A program made the position numbers and the translations under genes. Below the pieces are notes generated by a model. The model searched no databases. It was not told the origin of the DNA and was given only the letters and a program-made list of their open reading frames with translations. From a virus, in IMG/VR virus record IMGVR_UViG_3300028794_000007, positions 1 through 59,586 of that record: DNA of 59,586 bases. One strand, given 5' to 3'. Position 1 is the first letter of the stretch, and every line of letters starts with the position of its first letter. Shown one piece after another: positions 28,360-35,247 of this stretch.

Positions 28360-29310
28360 ATGGATGACCGCATCAACCACGCGCTCACCGACGAAGACCG
28401 CGTCCGGATCGGTCAGATCATCCGCGCCCGCCGTGCCGAGCTCAATCTCACGCAGGACGACGTCGTCGAACTCGGCGGACCTTCTCTCGGCACGCAGCGA
28501 AGCATCGAGAACGGCCGGGCGGAGCGCTACCAGCCGAAGACTCTTCGCTCGGTCGACGATGTACTTCGGTGGCGGCCGGGGACAGCCGCCAAGCTCGTCT
28601 CCGGAAACCTGGTCGCCCTGGAAAGCGCGGAAGCGCCGCCTGGCGATCTGGGCATGCTGCTCCGGGATGCTCGGCTGGCGGCAGGACGGTCAATTCGCGC
28701 AGCTGCTCGTGTCGCCAATCTGTCCGAAGCGCGCTGGCGGCAGCTGGAGGCTGGGTACGAACTGCGAGATGGGCATCAGCTTCCCGCTCGTCCCAAGCCT
28801 GCCACCGTCGTTCAGGCCGCCGACGCGGTGGGGGTTGACGCAGATGCCGCCCTGAAAGCAGCGGGGCTCGACGACGTAGATCCGGCCGCCGTGCGGGCAT
28901 CAGGTCGAACCGAGGCTGTCGACGACCGCATCGTGGCCCCGCCGCTCACCGACGAGAACTTCTGGACCATGTTTGGGTGGCGCGTCTCCACGGCTCGGGA
29001 TGACGCTGGGATCTCGCAGGTGGGCCTCGCCCGCGCGTTGGCCGATCAGGGTCTGCCGTACCACCAGGCGACGATCTACAAGATCGAGACTGGCCAACGA
29101 AAAGTACCCGCTAACGAGCTGGTTCCTCTCGCCCAAGCTCTCGGCGTCACCGTTGACATGCTGCTCGGACGCGGGCCCGACGATGACCGCGCCGCTGCCG
29201 CGACGATCGACCGTCTCGTATACCTCGTCCGCAGCGCCAACGTCGCCGAACTACAGCGTCTGCGTGATGTGGTCGACACCGCCCTTGCGATCAGGCTGGA
29301 GGGCGAGTGA
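28360..29310 (+). CDS. Protein with three XRE helix-turn-helix domains
   Basis: 316 residues. The first HTH covers about residues 15-60 (IGQIIRARRAELNLTQDDVV). The second starts near residue 95 (LGMLLRDARLAAGRSIRAAA). The third starts near residue 205 (FGWRVSTARDDAGISQVGLA, then IYKIETGQRKVP). Three XRE domains in one chain suggest binding to spaced or multiple operators. Position implies expression in the lysogen. Targets unknown. Confidence 0.8.
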   Translation: MDDRINHALTDEDRVRIGQIIRARRAELNLTQDDVVELGGPSLGTQRSIENGRAERYQPKTLRSVDDVLRWRPGTAAKLVSGNLVALESAEAPPGDLGMLLRDARLAAGRSIRAAARVANLSEARWRQLEAGYELRDGHQLPARPKPATVVQAADAVGVDADAALKAAGLDDVDPAAVRASGRTEAVDDRIVAPPLTDENFWTMFGWRVSTARDDAGISQVGLARALADQGLPYHQATIYKIETGQRKVPANELVPLAQALGVTVDMLLGRGPDDDRAAAATIDRLVYLVRSANVAELQRLRDVVDTALAIRLEGE

Positions 29311-29588
29311 CCCCATCCAAGATCTACGCCGCCTGTGGCAGCTGCGTGCTGCGTGACCACGAGCGGGCCTACGCAGACGCGCGGCGCATCCGCTCGGAGA
29401 TCGAGCAGGGACGATTCGGCAACACCCTGACGGTCGGGGCCCTCAGCAGCCTGATGAGCGACAACCCCGCCTCCGCGTGGGCGCACGTCAGCCAACTGGA
29501 TCACAAGGACCTAGCGGTGGCCACGGAGGCCGCCACGGTGCTGCTGCTTCTACTGGAGAAGCGCGCGCTTGGGGAGGACAAGGGATGA
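29307..29588 (+). CDS. Hypothetical protein
   Basis: 93 residues from GTG 29307 (GTGA overlap). An early CGSCVLRDHE and a helical remainder (LAVATEAATVLLLLLEKRAL). No family recognised. Confidence 0.6.
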   Translation: MTPSKIYAACGSCVLRDHERAYADARRIRSEIEQGRFGNTLTVGALSSLMSDNPASAWAHVSQLDHKDLAVATEAATVLLLLLEKRALGEDKG

Positions 29589-29659
29589 GTTCCCCCGTCA
29601 TGTGGACCATCGAGGTCCGCTACGAGCCGTTGATCGAAGCGCCAGAGGGCTCGCCATGA
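29585..29659 (+). CDS. 24-residue peptide (tentative)
   Basis: ATG 29585 overlaps the upstream stop (ATGA), with AAGGG just before. VMWTIEVRYEPLIEAPEG is a plausible small strand/helix. Only coupling supports it. Confidence 0.35.
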   Translation: MSSPVMWTIEVRYEPLIEAPEGSP

Positions 29660-29667
29660 TCAGAACG

Positions 29668-29896
29668 ATGGTCCATTTATGGACCACAAACGTTGGGCAT
29701 CGTATCCGTTCGTTTGCCACTCTTTCAGGTACTTTCCCCTGGTCCAGCGGCCGTACGGCACCGTATCGACCACTTTCCTTCGACTCTCTAGGTCGCAGGT
29801 TCGAGTCCTGCCGGGGGCGCCCACACCCAGGTCGACACACATGTCGATCTTCAGTCCGCGAACTCGCGGCACCAGATGGTCCACTTACGGACCACA
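29668..29896. other. Putative attP: tRNA 3'-end core flanked by dyads
   Basis: The core at about 29789-29822 contains a T-arm (GCAGG, TTCGAGT, CCTGC) followed by CGGGGGC, i.e. the 3' end of a tRNA, with no matching 5' half upstream. Two near-identical 21-bp elements flank it: 29668-29688, with inner dyad TGGTCCATTTATGGACCA, and 29876-29896, differing at two bases. These look like arm sites for Int or Xis. The host tRNA could be a Lys or Arg species, from memory. The integrase lies 3.5 kb away. Confidence 0.7.
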
Positions 29897-29930
29897 TTCG
29901 AATCCCATCTCACCAGCCTTGGAGGCTGTC

Positions 29931-30146
29931 ATGAGCGACCCCAGCCAACAGGTCTACCGGACCTTGATCACGTTCTACGGCGGCGAGGAGAGCGCCACCG
30001 CCGACCAGCGCGAGCATGTCGCGAGCATGACTCGGGCCGTGGTCGCAGCAATGTCACCTTCGGTGCATCCCGACTGGCTTGTCGATGACGACGACCACGC
30101 ATCTGAGCGCGCCGCCCACGCCGACAATTGGGAGGTGCCATCGTGA
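29931..30146 (+). CDS. Hypothetical protein
   Basis: 71 residues from ATG 29931 with GGAGG upstream. Acidic and helical (QREHVASMTRAVVAAMSPSV, then DDDDHASER). Directly follows the att region. No motif. Confidence 0.6.
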   Translation: MSDPSQQVYRTLITFYGGEESATADQREHVASMTRAVVAAMSPSVHPDWLVDDDDHASERAAHADNWEVPS

Positions 30147-30370
30147 GCCTGTCGACTGAGCCGGACGCAGTGACCCGTCTGACCGTGAACATCGGCCCGC
30201 GCACGGCGGAGGCCCTGAACTGGCTCGCCGCCGAAGACGGGGTCACGAACACCGAGGCGCTCCGCCGGCTGGTCGCGCTCGGCTACCTCGTGACCCGCAA
30301 GGTCCGGGAGGAGGACGTGGACGTGCTGCTCCGCAAGGGCGACACGACGCAGCAGATCCTCATCCCGTAG
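30143..30370 (+). CDS. RHH/CopG-like DNA-binding protein
   Basis: 75 residues from GTG 30143 with GGGAGG upstream. RLTVNIGPRTAEALNWLAAE, then GVTNTEALRRLVALGYLV fits a strand and two helices of CopG/Arc proteins. A longer polar C-terminus follows. It may regulate att-proximal genes. Confidence 0.7.
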   Translation: MSLSTEPDAVTRLTVNIGPRTAEALNWLAAEDGVTNTEALRRLVALGYLVTRKVREEDVDVLLRKGDTTQQILIP

Positions 30371-30436
30371 TTCCTGATCTCTGGTGTACACGTACTGACC
30401 CGAACTACCACCGAACACTGAGTAGGGAGACATCAG

Positions 30437-30874
30437 ATGATCGAAGGAACTACTCGCACCGACCCGGTCGGAACTGTTCGCCGACGCGGCGATGGCGCCA
30501 CAGTCGTGAAGGTGTCGATGGGCGACGACACGGGCAAAGGCCAGCACGTCTGGTGCTGGATGGGACCAGACCTCGAAGTCCGCTGGCTGCACCACTACGA
30601 AGTCTCCGAGTGGCCGCAGGCCGACCCGGAGAAGAGCGACGCGTTCGCTGAGCTTGAAGGAGCGTTCGCCACGGTGTGCGCCGAGCGGGATGACCGGCAG
30701 GCCCGCCTCGACGCCGCACTCACGACGGGCAGCGAAGACGAGCAGGATGACCTGACGCGCGCGCTGACTGCCGCCGAGTCGTGCGAGGCCTACGGCTGGC
30801 CCATCGTCGCGGACGTCCTCCGCCACGAGATCTTACGAGTCCGTGCCGCGCTGACGACCGACCCACCCGCCTGA
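30437..30874 (+). CDS. Hypothetical protein
   Basis: 145 residues from ATG 30437 with GGGAG upstream. A beta-rich N-terminal half (HVWCWMGPDLEVRWLHHYEV) and a helical C-terminal half. No family recognised. Confidence 0.6.
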   Translation: MIEGTTRTDPVGTVRRRGDGATVVKVSMGDDTGKGQHVWCWMGPDLEVRWLHHYEVSEWPQADPEKSDAFAELEGAFATVCAERDDRQARLDAALTTGSEDEQDDLTRALTAAESCEAYGWPIVADVLRHEILRVRAALTTDPPA

Positions 30875-30915
30875 TCTCGGATACCACTTCACCCCCCAAG
30901 CAGGGAGACAAACAG

Positions 30916-31131
30916 ATGACCTACTTCGAGCCTCGCGAGTTCGCGTTTCCAGACGAGATTCCGGACGACGTCACGCGCGTGCGGGACCGCGAGGGGTTCG
31001 TCGCCGAGCGTGCGCCGCTTCGTGGATGGCGCTGGATGGGCATGGTCTCGTCGGAGAAGGTGCAGCGCGGCTGGGAGTGGGACGAGGACGGCGGGGCGAA
31101 GTTCCCTGTCACGGAGATCCCCGCCCCGTAG
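30916..31131 (+). CDS. Small hypothetical protein
   Basis: 71 residues from ATG 30916 with AGGGAG upstream. Aromatic-rich (LRGWRWMGMVSSEKVQRGWE). No motif. Confidence 0.6.
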   Translation: MTYFEPREFAFPDEIPDDVTRVRDREGFVAERAPLRGWRWMGMVSSEKVQRGWEWDEDGGAKFPVTEIPAP

Positions 31132-31145
31132 CTTGAATGTCAGGG

Positions 31146-31178
31146 TCCCCGGTGGACGCTGTACACGTCCCCGGGGCA
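31146..31178 (+). promoter_or_regulatory. Hairpin leader (copy C)
   Basis: CCCCGG (31147-31152), a T bulge, GGACG, loop CTGTACA, CGTCC, CCGGGG (31171-31176). The architecture equals copy B with compensating changes in the inner stem. Confidence 0.6.
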
Positions 31179-31216
31179 TGGATGATCACGGAGAGTTTCC
31201 AGCGCGGAGACTAGCT

Positions 31217-31270
31217 GCGTGAGACAATGGACAGAGGAGACCCCGGCGACCGCTGTCACGGTCCCGGGGC
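31217..31270 (+). promoter_or_regulatory. Extended -10 promoter plus hairpin leader (copy B)
   Basis: GCGTGAGACAATGG (31217-31230), identical to copy A, precedes CCCCGG (31241-31246), a C bulge, GACCG, loop CTGTCA, CGGTC, CCGGGG (31264-31269). The gene at 31295 follows with its own AAGGAG. Confidence 0.65.
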
Positions 31271-31294
31271 GTGGCCGACTACGAAGGAGCCGAC

Positions 31295-31993
31295 ATGACG
31301 GAGCTTACCGGTACGGGCTCATCAGAGCTGATCGCTGCTGACGATCCAGTGAAGGCGGAGCGTGCGCGGTCGCTGCTGAGGTCTGCCGCGAAGGCGGTGG
31401 ACGAGTTCGAGGAGGCGATCCGCGAACTGGTCGCAATGCGCGCGTGGACAGTGCTGGGCTACGAGAATCTCGCAGCGATGTGGGAGCGGGAGAACGGGTT
31501 CAAATGCCCCAGCTACGCCAAGGTGCTCGCAGTCGAAGCCATGTCCAGTGAAGGGATGAAGGGTTCGGGGAACAGGCGCGGTGATGACCCCCGACACAGC
31601 AATGCCGACGTAGCTGCTTCGGTTGGCTTGTCCGTCAACAGGGATAGCAAGGGGACCCTGGCGGCGCCGACTGTCACCGGAATCCGTCGTCAGCTGCGTG
31701 AGGGGATCCCCCCTGAGGACGTCACGATCACGTCGAACTCCGGCCATGCGATCGAGTTATGGAAGTCGCGAGCTCGATCGCAGCCGCGTCGTATCGGCAA
31801 GGGCCCCGACGAGTTGATCTGGGCTGGGTTCAACGTGCCGAAACGCGTGGAAGACGCTGTCGCTGAGCTGGCGCGTAAGTCGGACGTCACGAAATCCGAG
31901 ATATATCGCCAGGCTGTTGCCGAATACCTCCAGCGACACAACGTCAGCACCCATTACGGGGGCGCCCCAAACGGTGCCACTCCTCGCCCCTGA
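31295..31993 (+). CDS. DNA-binding protein with C-terminal RHH
   Basis: 232 residues from ATG 31295 with AAGGAG upstream. An N-terminal helical part (VDEFEEAIRELVAMRAWTVL, GYENLAAMW) of a type found in actinomycete mobile elements, then a polar middle, and a C-terminal RHH (FNVPKRVEDAVAELARKSDV, TKSEIYRQAVAEYLQRH). Probably binds DNA as a dimer through the C-terminus. The hairpin leader suggests regulated expression. Confidence 0.7.
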   Translation: MTELTGTGSSELIAADDPVKAERARSLLRSAAKAVDEFEEAIRELVAMRAWTVLGYENLAAMWERENGFKCPSYAKVLAVEAMSSEGMKGSGNRRGDDPRHSNADVAASVGLSVNRDSKGTLAAPTVTGIRRQLREGIPPEDVTITSNSGHAIELWKSRARSQPRRIGKGPDELIWAGFNVPKRVEDAVAELARKSDVTKSEIYRQAVAEYLQRHNVSTHYGGAPNGATPRP

Positions 31994-32002
31994 CATGACG
32001 GG

Positions 32003-32070
32003 GCCCCCGGCTCCAAGCCGGGGGCACCAAAGAAACGTCCCCCTCACCGCTTCCGCAGCAAGGGGGACGT
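32003..32070. terminator. Two hairpins between convergent units
   Basis: GCCCCCGGCT (32003-32012) pairs perfectly with 32016-32025 around CCA. ACGTCCCCCT (32035-32044) pairs perfectly with 32061-32070. They lie between the rightward gene ending at 31993 and the leftward DUF397 gene ending at 32124, as expected for terminators. Confidence 0.75.
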
Positions 32071-32123
32071 AAGCCCCGGTGAAGACCCGAAGTCCGCCCG
32101 GGGGTGGATCGCTCTACTGTAGC

Positions 32124-32303
32124 TCAGTCACGGACCGCGGCGAGCAATGCTCGCCACGACTCACCCGGCACGACGATCGCGCCGCCCTCCCGGTCCTTCG
32201 TGTCCCGCACACCAACCGGCTCACCCACGCCGAGACCCACCTCGACACAGTTCTCACTCGGCTGGCTGTATGTCGACTTTCGCCACCTGACAGGTACGCT
32301 CAT
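32124..32303 (-). CDS. DUF397 protein
   Basis: 59 residues from ATG 32303, overlapping the Scr1-type gene by ATGA. RWRKSTYSQPSENCVEVGLG, VGVRDTKDREGGAI, then SWRALLAAVRD is the signature of DUF397, nearly confined to actinomycetes and usually paired with a Scr1/WhiJ-type XRE regulator. In Streptomyces such pairs affect development, and antagonism between partners has been proposed. Carriage by a phage suggests lysogenic conversion or host-network interference. Confidence 0.85.
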   Translation of the reverse strand: MSVPVRWRKSTYSQPSENCVEVGLGVGEPVGVRDTKDREGGAIVVPGESWRALLAAVRD

Positions 32304-33160
32304 CCAGTCCTCATCTCATCGGTGATGGTGGCGATGAGTCGGATTGAGTCGGTCAGGCTCATCGCCACCTGCGCCACCGTATCGACCGCATGCCGATAGG
32401 TGACGACATCTTCGTCCCCCTGCAAGAACAGCCCAGAACGCCTGTTCTCGATGTGCACCACAGCGCCCATCCCCTGATCTTCCCGAGGGTCGATCAACGT
32501 AAACGGGCCCTCTAACCCCGGATGGTGACCGGTGTCGAACGGCACTACCCGGATCTCCACGTTGTCCCGCTCCGCCTCCTGGGCCAGGTGCTGCAGCTGC
32601 TGCACCATCACCGCCCGCGAGCCGATAATCTGCCTGAGAGCCGCCTCACCGACGAACGCCCGCAGCCGGGCCGGGCACTCCCGGCGGGTGATGGCATCCC
32701 TCCGTCCCAGACGGACCGCGACCCGCGTCGAGATCTCATCCGCAGGGAGCTCGCCGGCGGACATGATGGCCCGCACATACCCGCTGTCCTGCAGCAACCC
32801 AGGGATCAACAGCGGGGAGACGGTGACGATCGTGTCGGCGTGCTGCTCCAAGTCGAGGAGCGCGGCGAGGTGCTGCCGCTGCTCCGGCAGGGACACGGCC
32901 AGCCACTGCCCGGCGGAGGCGTTCGAGGTGAGCCCGACGATCTCGTCGTAGCGTTCCCCGGCGATGCCGAGGTGGGTGAGGATCTGCGCGACCACGGTGT
33001 CCTTCGGGATCTGCTTCCCGAGTTCCCACTTGGACAGGCGGGACGGGTCGAGGCTGAGTTGCCCGGCGAGTTCCCGGAGTTTCAGGCCGCGTTCTTCGCG
33101 GGCGTCGCGGAGGGCAGCGCCGAGTGTCCGTGACTTCGTCGTGACCCTGTGGTCCGTCAT
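32300..33160 (-). CDS. Scr1/WhiJ-type XRE regulator
   Basis: 286 residues from ATG 33160. The N-terminal XRE HTH (ALRDAREERGLKLRELAGQL, SLDPSRLSKWELGK) is followed by the long Scr1-type domain (DTIVTVSPLLIPGLLQDSGY, VRAIMSAGE, HHPGLEGPFTLID). A TATGCT -10 (33173-33168) lies seven bases before the ATG with no ribosome site, suggesting a leaderless message. Upstream dyads are likely its operators. Confidence 0.88.
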   Translation of the reverse strand: MTDHRVTTKSRTLGAALRDAREERGLKLRELAGQLSLDPSRLSKWELGKQIPKDTVVAQILTHLGIAGERYDEIVGLTSNASAGQWLAVSLPEQRQHLAALLDLEQHADTIVTVSPLLIPGLLQDSGYVRAIMSAGELPADEISTRVAVRLGRRDAITRRECPARLRAFVGEAALRQIIGSRAVMVQQLQHLAQEAERDNVEIRVVPFDTGHHPGLEGPFTLIDPREDQGMGAVVHIENRRSGLFLQGDEDVVTYRHAVDTVAQVAMSLTDSIRLIATITDEMRTG

Positions 33161-33167
33161 GCCACAC

Positions 33168-33300
33168 AGCATAAGGCACTTGCCGCCGGTTTAGGCGGTC
33201 ACCCGATTAGGCCATTGCGGTTACCTGTGGTCTCCGTGGACACTGTGGTTACCACAGCGACCACAAGCACTCCGGTCGCACCGGAGACTATCGGGTCGGG
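33168..33300. promoter_or_regulatory. Divergent control region of the Scr1-type regulator
   Basis: A perfect 13-bp dyad TGTGGTTACCACA lies at 33244-33256 with further TGTGGT and ACCACA half-sites on both sides. CCGCC..GGCGG forms another small dyad near 33183. The leftward -10 of the Scr1-type gene is included. The dyads may be its binding sites. Confidence 0.6.
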
Positions 33301-33307
33301 GGCGACC

Positions 33308-33544
33308 ATGACAGACGAGGGCTGGCGACAGGTCTGGGCGATACCCACCGTCGACACCAACGGCCAACCAACGAAGGTGTTCGTCGGACAGGTCGACTAC
33401 AAGGGCAAGGTCGAGACCGCAGTCCGGGTCGATAGTGGCCCCATCGCACTCGCCCCGATCGACGAGGTCATCGGCCACCTCCTTGAAGCCCTCCGCACGA
33501 CAGCGGAGAACACCTGGAAGCAGAACGAGCGGGAACAGTCATGA
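33308..33544 (+). CDS. Hypothetical protein divergent from the Scr1-type regulator
   Basis: 78 residues from ATG 33308. A beta-rich N-terminal part (VWAIPTVDTNGQPTKVFVGQ) and a helical C-terminus (EVIGHLLEALRTTAENTWKQ). First gene of a coupled trio. No family recognised. Confidence 0.65.
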   Translation: MTDEGWRQVWAIPTVDTNGQPTKVFVGQVDYKGKVETAVRVDSGPIALAPIDEVIGHLLEALRTTAENTWKQNEREQS

Positions 33545-33669
33545 CCGCGCCCCAGCCCGCCCCGAAGCGAGAGCCACGGTTCCGTCCCGGCTCCCAGATG
33601 AGCGAACGCGAGTGGCAGCGGTGGATCAACGAAGTGAAGGCACGCTGGCCCAAGGGTGGTAGGCGATGA
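33541..33669 (+). CDS. 42-residue basic protein
   Basis: ATG 33541 overlaps the upstream stop, and the TGA overlaps the next ATG (both ATGA). RFRPGSQMSEREWQRWINEV, then KARWPKGG is basic and Trp-rich. Function unknown. Confidence 0.6.
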   Translation: MTAPQPAPKREPRFRPGSQMSEREWQRWINEVKARWPKGGRR

Positions 33670-33896
33670 GTGTCCGCATCGACACCGGCGAGTGGATGAT
33701 CTGCGTCCCCGGCACACCCGGGACACTGGTCCAGCACTTCATCCCACCCAACGCGCAGACTCGGACGTACGCGTTGAGCTACGCCTTCGTCGCACCGTGC
33801 GCCACCCGCGCGCTCTGTGTCCCCGCGTCCGCGAAGTACCGGGACGGGATCCCGCTCTGCCCGCTCTGCGAGCGCCTGCCGTTGACGCGGCTCTAG
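33666..33896 (+). CDS. Small Cys-containing protein
   Basis: 76 residues from ATG 33666. APCATRALCVPAS and LCPLCERLP provide Cys pairs for a zinc site. Last of the coupled trio, before a structured noncoding block. Function unknown. Confidence 0.6.
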   Translation: MSVRIDTGEWMICVPGTPGTLVQHFIPPNAQTRTYALSYAFVAPCATRALCVPASAKYRDGIPLCPLCERLPLTRL

Positions 33897-33899
33897 ACC

Positions 33900-34025
33900 A
33901 CCCGGTCGGTGCGATGTCATTCCCCCTCCACGCACCGACCGGGTCACCACCGTCCGCCCGCCGCGTTGAGGCCACTCCATCCCCCCGTTCCGGAGTGGTC
34001 CTCGCCCCCCGATCGCGGCGGGCGG
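33900..34025. other. Two long perfect hairpins, structured RNA or terminator
   Basis: First: ACCCGGTCGGTGCG (33900-33913) pairs with 33931-33944, 14 of 14. Second: CGCCCGCCGCG (33955-33965) pairs with 34014-34024, enclosing a further GGCCACTCC / GGAGTGGTC stem (33970-33978 with 33992-34000, one G-U). No coding frame is convincing. The nested second structure is more elaborate than a simple terminator. Confidence 0.65.
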
Positions 34026-34056
34026 GCCTACGTCCAGCAACCGACAGGAGACCGAC

Positions 34057-34128
34057 ATGGACCAGCCCATCACCCACTGCCCACTCTGCAAGAAACCCTG
34101 GGCGCAGTGCACCTGCGGCGGACGCTGA
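34057..34128 (+). CDS. 23-residue four-Cys microprotein
   Basis: ATG 34057 with ACAGGAG six bases upstream. The peptide THCPLCKKPWAQCTC contains CxxC...CxC, a complete four-Cys set able to hold one zinc. Too short for most gene callers. Function unknown. Confidence 0.5.
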   Translation: MDQPITHCPLCKKPWAQCTCGGR

Positions 34129-34154
34129 ACACCTAACAGAAAGAGGACAAAACC

Positions 34155-34310
34155 ATGACCGCACCCACCATCGACATCGAGCTCGAGCAGCCGGCGCGCA
34201 TCTACCTGCCGTGCTCCGTCGACAGCGACTGGGAAACCCCCTGCCCCATGACCGGCCGCAACGAATGCCCCACCGACCAGAAGACCATCGACAAGTGCAC
34301 CCAGTGCTGA
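34155..34310 (+). CDS. 51-residue Cys-rich microprotein
   Basis: ATG 34155 with AAAGAGGA upstream. Five Cys: LPCSVDS, TPCPMTG, NECPT and DKCTQC. Could bind zinc or form disulphides. Function unknown. Confidence 0.55.
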   Translation: MTAPTIDIELEQPARIYLPCSVDSDWETPCPMTGRNECPTDQKTIDKCTQC

Positions 34311-34389
34311 GGTAACAGTCCGGCAACGAGGGCAACGCAAGTCTTGATCCAGACGACCTCACGGCGAATACAAACGCGAAGAGGTGGGG

Positions 34390-34899
34390 ATGATGAACAC
34401 CAAGACCAAGGTCGCGATCGCGGGACTGTCAGTGATTGCCCTCGTCGCTGTCGGCCTGGCGATCTTCTTCGGCACACGTGACACGGCCGCCGCGCCGGCA
34501 CCCGCAGCGGCGACGAAGAAGACCTTCACCATCTCCGGCTCTATCAAGATCCCGAACAACTTCGCCGGGTCGATCGCGTACGAAAGAAACCAGTGTCACG
34601 GCGGCGACGGGTACTCCGACCTGACGCCGGGCGCGGCAGTCACGGTTGCCGACTCTGTCGGCGCGGTCGTTGGCACCGGTTCGATCCATGCCGGCACCAG
34701 AGCTGATATGACCACGGTGGCCGCGGTTCCCGAGGTTGGCCTCAAGGGTGGCGAGGTTGTTGCTTCTTGCACGGTGAGCTTCACGGTCACGGATGTGCCC
34801 GATGGTCTTCCGCAGTACGTCGTCTCGGTCACCCATCGGGGCTCGCAGGTGGTTGCCGGTGATGCGGTGCACGGCGAGGTCGAGTTCACCTTGAAGTAG
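34390..34899 (+). CDS. Membrane-anchored exported protein, possible lysogenic-conversion factor
   Basis: 169 residues from ATG 34390 (GAGG upstream). One transmembrane helix (about residues 10-28), then an Ala/Pro linker and a C-terminal beta-rich domain (TFTISGSIKIPNNFAGSIAY, two Cys likely to form a disulphide) exposed outside. It is the last rightward gene, closed by a strong hairpin, a typical site for morons. A change to the lysogen surface is inference. Confidence 0.65.
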   Translation: MMNTKTKVAIAGLSVIALVAVGLAIFFGTRDTAAAPAPAAATKKTFTISGSIKIPNNFAGSIAYERNQCHGGDGYSDLTPGAAVTVADSVGAVVGTGSIHAGTRADMTTVAAVPEVGLKGGEVVASCTVSFTVTDVPDGLPQYVVSVTHRGSQVVAGDAVHGEVEFTLK

Positions 34900-34911
34900 G
34901 CATGACGAAAC

Positions 34912-35017
34912 GGCCCCACACTCCGCAGGGGGAGTGTGGGGCCGCTGACCGTCCAGGGGATGAGGTTGGACGGCCGACTTCGGGGCTGCTCCAAGTCTTG
35001 GAGGAACTTGGAGCAGC
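34912..35017. terminator. Back-to-back hairpins closing the accessory and late units
   Basis: GGCCCCACACTCC (34912-34924) pairs perfectly with 34931-34943. GCTGCTCCAAGT (34985-34996) pairs perfectly with 35006-35017. The first follows the rightward exported-protein gene, the second follows the leftward holin gene. Neither has a clear T-run, common in high-GC hosts. Confidence 0.75.
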
Positions 35018-35023
35018 TGGGAG

Positions 35024-35236
35024 TTACTGCTTGGTGAGGCTCGCGCTGTCCGGGTTCCCGACGCCCTTCGCGACGAGCCCCTTCACGACCGACGCGGCAC
35101 CCGCCACGGCACCGGTGAGCAGCCACGCCTTCCAGTCCGACGGGATGACGCCCGTCCAGTTCGCGACCAGCGCCGCGAGGAACCCCGCGACGAAGGTGGA
35201 GCCCACGCGCTCGGCGAGGTCCTTGAGGTAGGTCAT
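35024..35236 (-). CDS. Holin, r1t-like
   Basis: 70 residues from ATG 35236 with AAGGAG upstream. Two hydrophobic helices (VAGFLAALVANWTGV and AWLLTGAVAGAASVVKGLVA) after a short charged N-terminus, with a KGVGNPDSASLTKQ tail, match the small two-helix holin family. It would permeabilise the membrane and release the endolysin. Last gene of the late operon. Confidence 0.8.
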   Translation of the reverse strand: MTYLKDLAERVGSTFVAGFLAALVANWTGVIPSDWKAWLLTGAVAGAASVVKGLVAKGVGNPDSASLTKQ

Positions 35237-35247
35237 GTCAGGCTCCT

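Noticed and set aside
29761-29830. A tRNA gene, from its T-arm and acceptor sequence
   Set aside because: No matching 5' acceptor strand, D-arm or anticodon arm lies upstream, so it is only a 3'-end fragment, better explained as an attP core.
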